In this document: piece by piece, positions 57,996 through 64,000 of the stretch | How the letters are laid out: each line of letters starts with the position of its first letter | How positions within the stretch are numbered: the stretch's first letter is position 1 | Source of the DNA: Oscillospiraceae bacterium | Lineage (GTDB): Bacteria; Bacillota; Clostridia; Oscillospirales; Ruminococcaceae | NCBI GenBank assembly: GCA_017466865.1 | Contig: JAFTTI010000008.1 | Coordinates: forward strand, 1 to 64,000 | Length of the DNA: 64,000 nucleotides | Reading direction: 5' to 3' | The notes under the pieces: model-generated | Seen by the model: only the letters and a program-made list of their open reading frames with translations | Told to the model about the DNA's origin: nothing | Database searches by the model: none | Translations under genes and position numbers: made by a program

Positions 57996-58658
57996 CTAAA
58001 TTACCTCATCTATAATCTTCATTATTTTCTTTGAAATTTCTTCTGTTGGCAAAGGATTTTCTCCGCCATTGCAAGTAACAACAGACCATCCTAATTTTTC
58101 TGCTGCGAATAAAGCAGATTTTCTGCATCTGTGAAGATATTCTACATTCGATTCATGAATATCTTTCTTATTTTCATCACCATTATATCTCTGTGATAAG
58201 AGTTTCTGAGATATTTCAATGGGCATATCAAGGAAAATAATCTTGTCAGCTTTCGGAATATCCATTTTGATATGCTCATAATCTATAAGCCACTCAAGAT
58301 ATTTTTCCCATTCCTCTTCAGGAAGTTTAACCATCTGATGAATAGCGTTAGAACTTACATACCTGCTTGCAAGTATGAGTTTATCATCAAGATAATCTTT
58401 TTCCCAATAAAGTTTATAACTTGCATATCTGTCAACAGCATAGAAACTTGATGATGCATAAGCGTTTACATCTTCTGCATTCTTTGAAAATTCTCCACCA
58501 AGATACATTTTAACAAGAGTTGATGACGGCTTGTCATATTCAGGAAAGCTTATTGCTTTAACAGATATACCACGATCTGAAAGAATTTTCTGTATCAATT
58601 CAAACTGGGTTGTCTTTCCACTTCCGTCAAGACCGTCAATTACTATCAGTTTTCCCAT
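57996..58658 (-). CDS. tmk: Thymidylate kinase
   Basis: The 220-residue kinase has P-loop GLDGSGKTTQFE near residue 9, DRYASYKLYWEKDY (the DR(Y/H) motif) near 100 and the LID segment. It is the longer archaeal/Clostridium-type form in which the central RYVSSNAIHQ block replaces the E. coli arrangement. It phosphorylates dTMP to dTDP and directly follows thyX (23-nt overlap), so the enzyme making dTMP and the one using it are coupled. Confidence 0.93.
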   Translation of the reverse strand: MGKLIVIDGLDGSGKTTQFELIQKILSDRGISVKAISFPEYDKPSSTLVKMYLGGEFSKNAEDVNAYASSSFYAVDRYASYKLYWEKDYLDDKLILASRYVSSNAIHQMVKLPEEEWEKYLEWLIDYEHIKMDIPKADKIIFLDMPIEISQKLLSQRYNGDENKKDIHESNVEYLHRCRKSALFAAEKLGWSVVTCNGGENPLPTEEISKKIMKIIDEVI

Positions 58659-59418
58659 TTTTAAGCTCCTTATAAAATTCTTTCATTTCCTTCATTTTCA
58701 TGCAAGACATTTTTCCTTCGGAACAAGCACCTGTAGCACATGAAGGACCTGCATTCTTGAATAATGTGGGCGCAACTTCACAGCAGAGTTTCAACATTTC
58801 ATCAGCAACAGCTTTTATTTCCCACTGAGCCCTGTTACAACAACGAAGACGGAAAAAATTATGTAATGATCTTGCATTCATAGTTACAACCATTTTGGTT
58901 TCAGCAGCATTAGGAAGAACGAATCTCGCATCCTCAATAGCCTTTTTCTCAGCCTTTGTCTTTGCGGATTTTTCATCCATACCGTCGTTTGTATATTCAG
59001 CAAAATACTTTTTCTCAAGTATATCTGCTATGTTATTATATGCAGTAATAGAATCATTCATCGATTTAAAAAATAATTCCTTCGCTTCGGGATTATTCTC
59101 TATTTCAGGAGGAGTAACAAATGTAAAGTTCTTATTTTTTACATATCTTTGGCTCTGAACAGAGAACGATGCAAGACGATGTCTTGTTATCTGTGCGAGT
59201 AATGCTCGTGAAACACCTTCGATACCAAAAGTAAAACTTGCGTGTTCGATAGGACTTTCGTGGCCGATATTTGAAAGCATTTCGACAAAAGATGTTGTTT
59301 TTTCGGGAGTAAGATTATCAAGTAAATTATCGATATCACTCGCAGAATAGCATAATTTTGCCGCAGCAGCAATAACCTTCTCAGGTTCGGGAGAATGTGC
59401 TATAAGAGTAACTTTCAT
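58636..59418 (-). CDS. thyX: FAD-dependent thymidylate synthase ThyX
   Basis: The 260-residue enzyme has the ThyX signature RHRLASFSVQSQRYV (residues about 78-92, R-H-R-x7-S) and the C-terminal RSLHNFFRLRCCNRAQWEI with the conserved NFF and RAQWEI segments. It methylates dUMP with methylene-THF and FAD. ATG 59418 is preferred over the in-frame TTG at 59427, from GGCAGG 9-13 nt upstream. An extended C-terminal tail has a Cys cluster (CATGACSEGKMSC). Confidence 0.95.
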   Translation of the reverse strand: MKVTLIAHSPEPEKVIAAAAKLCYSASDIDNLLDNLTPEKTTSFVEMLSNIGHESPIEHASFTFGIEGVSRALLAQITRHRLASFSVQSQRYVKNKNFTFVTPPEIENNPEAKELFFKSMNDSITAYNNIADILEKKYFAEYTNDGMDEKSAKTKAEKKAIEDARFVLPNAAETKMVVTMNARSLHNFFRLRCCNRAQWEIKAVADEMLKLCCEVAPTLFKNAGPSCATGACSEGKMSCMKMKEMKEFYKELKNGKTDSN

Positions 59419-59486
59419 TATTATCAACCTGCCTTATCAGAATATATTTATACACTTTAAAATTATATCATTTATAAGGCAATAAG

Positions 59487-60119
59487 TCAATAAATATCAG
59501 TATAAAATTCAGGAACTTCCCCTATTATCATCGTGTCATAAATAATATAAGTTTCGCTTACATCGACCTTTACCGATTCAAACGGAAGTAAAACAGTCAC
59601 CTCTGCATTTATTGTTATCTTTATTTCGTGTAGTGTCTGATTTATCCCTGCAGAAACAAAATCGCTCTTTACATTTGCCATTGCATTACCACTGTATTTA
59701 AGGTCAAAATCAATTTCTTTTCCTTTTCCCGAAAGAAAAATGAGTCCGCTGAAATTCCCGATAGGTATTTTTATTTTGGCATTTTCGAGATTTTTTCCAA
59801 GGTTTTCGTTAAGATTTCTGCTTATTTCAGATTGAATATCATTGAGGATGTATGTGTTTTCACCTATTGATGTTATTTCTCCCGAATCGGAATATTTTAC
59901 AACGGTTGCAGATGAAACGGGATACTGTGAATTTTCCATAGAATATTCAATTGCTTCCGAAATAGCAACAGCAGCAGTCTTTTTTGCTTCTGATGTCGCT
60001 ATTTCCCTGACCATATTATTCGCAGCAGAATTAAGGGATAATATAACAGAAATAAAAACTATTCCAAGATATACGCAGTATGTAATTACACTTCCTTTTT
60101 TAGAAAAATTATTTTTCAT
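59487..60119 (-). CDS. yunB: Sporulation protein YunB
   Basis: The 210-residue protein has one N-terminal membrane span (about 10-32), then the YunB pattern VREIATSEAKKTAAVAISEAI and KIKIPIGNFSGLIFLSGKG, with the C-terminal GINQTLHEIKITINAEVTVLLPF segment. ATG 60119 is chosen because AAAAGGTGATG lies upstream. YunB is a sigma-E-dependent mother-cell protein in Bacillus. It lies alone between two terminator/promoter regions. Confidence 0.92.
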   Translation of the reverse strand: MKNNFSKKGSVITYCVYLGIVFISVILSLNSAANNMVREIATSEAKKTAAVAISEAIEYSMENSQYPVSSATVVKYSDSGEITSIGENTYILNDIQSEISRNLNENLGKNLENAKIKIPIGNFSGLIFLSGKGKEIDFDLKYSGNAMANVKSDFVSAGINQTLHEIKITINAEVTVLLPFESVKVDVSETYIIYDTMIIGEVPEFYTDIY

Positions 60120-60166
60120 AACATCACCTTTTAAATTATATGATACTTTATCTTTAAAAGTGATAT

Positions 60167-60200
60167 AAAAAAGACCTGAAATATTTTTCAGGTCTTTTTT
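60167..60200. terminator. Bidirectional terminator between the PNPOx-like gene and yunB
   Basis: A perfect 15-bp stem (AAAAAAGACCTGAAA with complement) and a 4-nt loop ends in six T residues on each strand. Confidence 0.88.
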
Positions 60201-60239
60201 GTTCTTTATTTGCAAAAAGCTAACAATTTAAATTCTATA

Positions 60240-60659
60240 CTACTCGATTAAAAAACTTTCTGTCTTCAAATCGCAATAATATCTTCCATTTTCTGCGTTA
60301 AATCTCAAAACACAATAGTCAGGGTCAGTAACTCCACCTTTATAAAAAATAGTGTCGCCTTTACGCCAGATCATATCTTTAGTTTCCTGATCGGTCAAGA
60401 CTTCCATCTTACCTTTTAACATAACTCCGGTATATTTTATCAATCCCTTATGATAGAAATAAATACTTGCACTCGGGTTATTCAGATATTGTTTAACTCT
60501 TATTGAGGATGTGTTTGTCGAAAAATAGAACTGTTTTAAACCATTGATTTTTCTTGGTCTGAGCATAGCTTTTACATTCGGAAATCCATCTTCATCAACA
60601 GAACAGATAAAAGCAACTTTTTGCTTCTTTATAAATTTTTCAATTTCACTGATATCCAT
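60240..60659 (-). CDS. Pyridoxamine 5'-phosphate oxidase-like flavin-binding protein
   Basis: The 139-residue protein shows the split-barrel flavin fold: AFICSVDEDGFPNVKAML (residues about 15-32), FYFSTNTSSIRVKQYLNNP and ASIYFYHKG with KGKMEVL. It is of the short PNPOx-like general stress/F420-type family rather than PdxH. GGAGG lies 8 nt before ATG 60659. It is the last gene of a queA-tgt type run, with a gap of 39 nt to the HAD gene. Confidence 0.87.
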   Translation of the reverse strand: MDISEIEKFIKKQKVAFICSVDEDGFPNVKAMLRPRKINGLKQFYFSTNTSSIRVKQYLNNPSASIYFYHKGLIKYTGVMLKGKMEVLTDQETKDMIWRKGDTIFYKGGVTDPDYCVLRFNAENGRYYCDLKTESFLIE

Positions 60660-60697
60660 AACATTCCTCCTGTAAACTTCAAATTTTCGCAATTTTT

Positions 60698-61345
60698 CTA
60701 TATTATCTCTACAATATCCATAGGCTTTTCTATAATATAATCCGCGCCGGCTTCTTTCAGTTCTTCAAAAGTTCTGTATCCCCATAAACAGCCTATCGTT
60801 TCTATTCCTGCTGCCTTTCCTGTATTTATATCAACATTTGTATCCCCTATAAAAACAGCATCATCAGCCGAAATACCGAATTTTTCAAGAATCATAAAAG
60901 CAATATCAGGTGCTGGTTTTGTAGGAATTTCAGGAAGACTGCCCTGTGCATAATCGAATAAATCTCCGAAAAGCCTTGAAACAAGAACTTTTGTAAATTC
61001 ATCGGGTTTATTTGATGCAACAGCAAGCAAAACTCCCATCTCGTGAAGTTTATTTATGGTTTCTTCAATTCCGTTATAAAGCTTTGATTTGTCTTCGCTG
61101 TGTTTACCATAATAAGTTCTGAAATCTGAAAGAACAGCGTTGAAAACAGCTTCATTCTTTTTGAACTCCTCAGGCAATGCTCTTTCTATAAGCTTGAAAA
61201 CACCATTTCCTACAAAATATTTGTATTTATCAAGTTCCTGAATCGGTAAACCATTCTTCTGGAGTGCATAATTTGTAGCATCGGCAAGGTCCTCGAGAGA
61301 ATATAAAAGTGTACCATCCAGATCAAAAATAGCAAGTTTTTTCAT
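60698..61345 (-). CDS. HAD-IA hydrolase, phosphoglycolate phosphatase-like
   Basis: The 215-residue protein starts MKKLAIFDLDGTLLYSLEDL, motif I with the nucleophile Asp in DLDGT. Motif II is AVASNKPDEF (Ser), motif III the Lys in PTKPAPDI, and motif IV GDTNVDINTGKAAG. It has a cap domain between motifs I and II. Substrate not determinable; phosphoglycolate phosphatase (Gph) or PpaX-like. ATG 61345 (with AAAGGA upstream) is chosen as any longer frame would overlap tgt without reason. Confidence 0.88.
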   Translation of the reverse strand: MKKLAIFDLDGTLLYSLEDLADATNYALQKNGLPIQELDKYKYFVGNGVFKLIERALPEEFKKNEAVFNAVLSDFRTYYGKHSEDKSKLYNGIEETINKLHEMGVLLAVASNKPDEFTKVLVSRLFGDLFDYAQGSLPEIPTKPAPDIAFMILEKFGISADDAVFIGDTNVDINTGKAAGIETIGCLWGYRTFEELKEAGADYIIEKPMDIVEII

Positions 61346-61361
61346 AATACAAAAGATTCCT

Positions 61362-62507
<1,146 letters not shown>

Positions 62508-62873
62508 TTAATCTATATTATAAAGTTTTTCTGTTTCGCTGTTTCTGAATTCGTGTTTTTCGTAATATCCGATAAGCTCTTTATTTTCATTACGCAAAGC
62601 AATCATATAAACATCCTTGTTCTGCTCGTTATTGTGATATGTAAACACTTTATTGTTGTTTTCGGAAGATTTAAACCAATCAACAACCCTCTTGATTTTT
62701 TCAACTGATTCGCCATTATGACAATCAAATATTGATTTTCCTGTGATATCTCTTCCACCGTACTTTTTAATTGATGGGGGATTCATATAAACAATATCGT
62801 GATTTATATCGCAGATTACAACAGGAGCATCATCGGTATCTATAACACTTTTTAAAAATTCTGAAATTTGCAT
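62508..62873 (-). CDS. Stand-alone PAS-domain protein between queA and tgt
   Basis: The 121-residue protein is a single PAS domain: APVVICDINHDIVYMNPPSI, GRDITGKSIFDCHNGESVEKI, and the closing VYMIALRNENKELIGYYE. The DCHN.ESVEKIKRVVDWFKS block resembles the PAS subtype found in DUF438 proteins (CHPPKS-type) that may bind haem or metals through the Cys/His pair. No output domain is present. It lies 8 nt from queA and 9 nt from tgt, so it is co-transcribed with the queuosine genes. Ligand unknown. Confidence 0.82.
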   Translation of the reverse strand: MQISEFLKSVIDTDDAPVVICDINHDIVYMNPPSIKKYGGRDITGKSIFDCHNGESVEKIKRVVDWFKSSENNNKVFTYHNNEQNKDVYMIALRNENKELIGYYEKHEFRNSETEKLYNID

Positions 62874-62881
62874 ATTTCCTC

Positions 62882-63919
62882 CTAAAGAATAACCATACTG
62901 TCACCAAAACTGAAAAATCTGTATTTTTCACGGACGGCGGTTTTATATACATTCATTGTATTTTCATATCCTAAAAATGCAGAAACAAGCATAATAAGTG
63001 TACTTTCTGGAAGATGGAAATTTGTAATAAGTCCATCTATAACCTTGAATTCGTGCGGTGGATATATAAAAATATCGGTATATCCGTCATATTCTTTTCC
63101 TGATTCTATGTTTCCAAAAAATTCAGCAACACTTTCAAGCGTTCTGCAGGATGTTGTTCCAACGGAAATAACTCTATTTCCGTTTTTCTTTGCATCTGCA
63201 ATAAGGGTAGCGGTTTCAGAAGGCATATAGTAATGTTCAGAATGCATATGATGTTCTGTGATGCTATCAACCTTTACAGGTCTGAAAGTGCCTAAACCAA
63301 CATGTAAAGTAACATAAGCGATATTTACACCCATAGATTTTATCTGTTCAAGCTGTTCGGGAGTAAAATGTAGCCCTGCAGTGGGTGCTGCTGCCGATCC
63401 TACTTCTCTTGAATAAACAGTCTGATATCTTTCTTTGTTTTCAAGTTTTTCTTTTATGTAAGGTGGTAAAGGCATCTGACCTATTTCATCAAGCGTAGCA
63501 AAAAAATTCCCGTCACATCTGAATTCAACAGTCCTGTTGCCATCCTCGCCCATTGCTATAACTTTCGCAATAAGTTTTCCATCACCGAAAGAAAATTCTG
63601 TTCCGATTTTAGCTTTTTTAGCAGGTCGACAGATGATATCCCAGGTCATATTTCCCTTCTGTTCGAGTAAAAGGAATTCGATAAATGTATTATTATCACA
63701 TTTTACCCCGTAAAGTCTTGCGGGGAGAACACGACTATCGTTAAGAACAAGTAAGTCACCTTTTTTGAGATAATCGCATAAATTATAGAAATGATCATGT
63801 TTTATTTCGCCGGTTTCTCTTGATACTTTAAGAAGCCTTGATGAATTTCTTGGTTCGACAGGGGTCTGAGCGATAAGTTGTTCGGGCAAATCGTAGAAAA
63901 AGTCTGATGTTTTATACAT
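62882..63919 (-). CDS. queA: S-adenosylmethionine:tRNA ribosyltransferase-isomerase
   Basis: The 345-residue enzyme makes epoxyqueuosine-34 in tRNA from preQ1 and the ribosyl group of SAM. It has SDFFYDLPEQLIAQTPVEPR at the N-terminus, DLLVLNDSRVLPARL near residue 55, GLHFTPEQLEQIKSMG near 178, TLHVGLGTFRPV and the C-terminal TNFHLPESTLIMLVSAF with YRFFSFGDSMVI. GGAGAATTTT precedes the ATG. It is the first gene of the minus-strand queA-PAS-tgt-HAD-PNPOx run. Confidence 0.96.
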   Translation of the reverse strand: MYKTSDFFYDLPEQLIAQTPVEPRNSSRLLKVSRETGEIKHDHFYNLCDYLKKGDLLVLNDSRVLPARLYGVKCDNNTFIEFLLLEQKGNMTWDIICRPAKKAKIGTEFSFGDGKLIAKVIAMGEDGNRTVEFRCDGNFFATLDEIGQMPLPPYIKEKLENKERYQTVYSREVGSAAAPTAGLHFTPEQLEQIKSMGVNIAYVTLHVGLGTFRPVKVDSITEHHMHSEHYYMPSETATLIADAKKNGNRVISVGTTSCRTLESVAEFFGNIESGKEYDGYTDIFIYPPHEFKVIDGLITNFHLPESTLIMLVSAFLGYENTMNVYKTAVREKYRFFSFGDSMVIL

Positions 63920-63960
63920 AAAATTCTCCTGAAAAAATAAAAATTATATTGACAATTATA

Positions 63961-63989
63961 TTGACATAGTATCTCGAAAGTGATACAAT
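63961..63989 (+). promoter_or_regulatory. Outward promoter at the right edge
   Basis: TTGACA, a 17-nt spacer and TACAAT on the plus strand point out of the window, divergent from queA. The overlapping minus strand has two copies of TGTCAATATAAT that could provide the queA promoter. Confidence 0.65.
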
Positions 63990-64000
63990 ATATAAACGGA

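Overview
The window looks like chromosome of a low-GC, endospore-forming Clostridia member, most likely of the Ruminococcus/Oscillospiraceae type. The reasons are A+T-rich coding with AGGAGG-type ribosome sites, a complete spoIIIAA-AH operon, the sporulation genes yqfC, yqfD, ylbJ and yunB, ThyX as the only thymidylate synthase seen, and classic Firmicutes gene orders (yceD-rpmF; nusB..xseA-xseB-ispA-dxs-tlyA-nadK-argR-recN; phoH-ybeY-era-yqzL-recO-mutS2). No rRNA, tRNA, CRISPR array or IS element was recognised.

Layout. 1-10.0 kb is minus-strand: a truncated ankyrin lipoprotein, an RNA methyltransferase, a class A PBP, purL and mtaB, with one plus-strand BofC_C-like gene. 10.2-43.7 kb is almost all plus-strand housekeeping and sporulation: an HPr-like protein, a DacF-like protein, pgi, rpmF, der-plsY-gpsA, spoIIIA, nusB, isoprenoid precursor genes (ispA, dxs), DNA repair genes (xseAB, recN, recO, mutS2), argR, and tyrS under a tyrosine T-box that also covers a methyltransferase gene. 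53.5-63.9 kb is entirely minus-strand: U32 peptidase, mltG, 5-FTHF cyclo-ligase, DJ-1, DUF2156, tmk, thyX, yunB, PNPOx-like, HAD phosphatase, tgt, PAS, queA.

Between them, at 44.1-52.5 kb, lies the most interesting object: an 8,359-bp prophage of filamentous-phage (inovirus) type. It carries a Zot/pI-like ATPase, a Rep_trans rolling-circle initiator, a run of tiny single-span membrane proteins including a 54-residue major-coat candidate followed by a strong terminator, a secreted and C-terminally anchored 540-residue adsorption-protein candidate, a Cro/CI repressor with repeated TTAGTACA operators at two early promoters, a structured origin-like intergenic region, a probable 62-nt RNA, and an accessory SprT-like operon. 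It encodes no integrase. Its ends share an identical 17-bp core (left arm plus 6-bp centre) of a dif-like site. Removing the prophage rebuilds a 28-bp site with perfectly inverted 11-bp arms located 17 bp upstream of a chromosomal Xer-type recombinase gene. Three further dif-like 28-mers lie in the same intergenic region. Gene orientation converges on this point, as expected near a replication terminus. I infer a filamentous prophage that uses the host Xer enzyme at (or next to) dif. This rests on sequence reading alone, with no database search.
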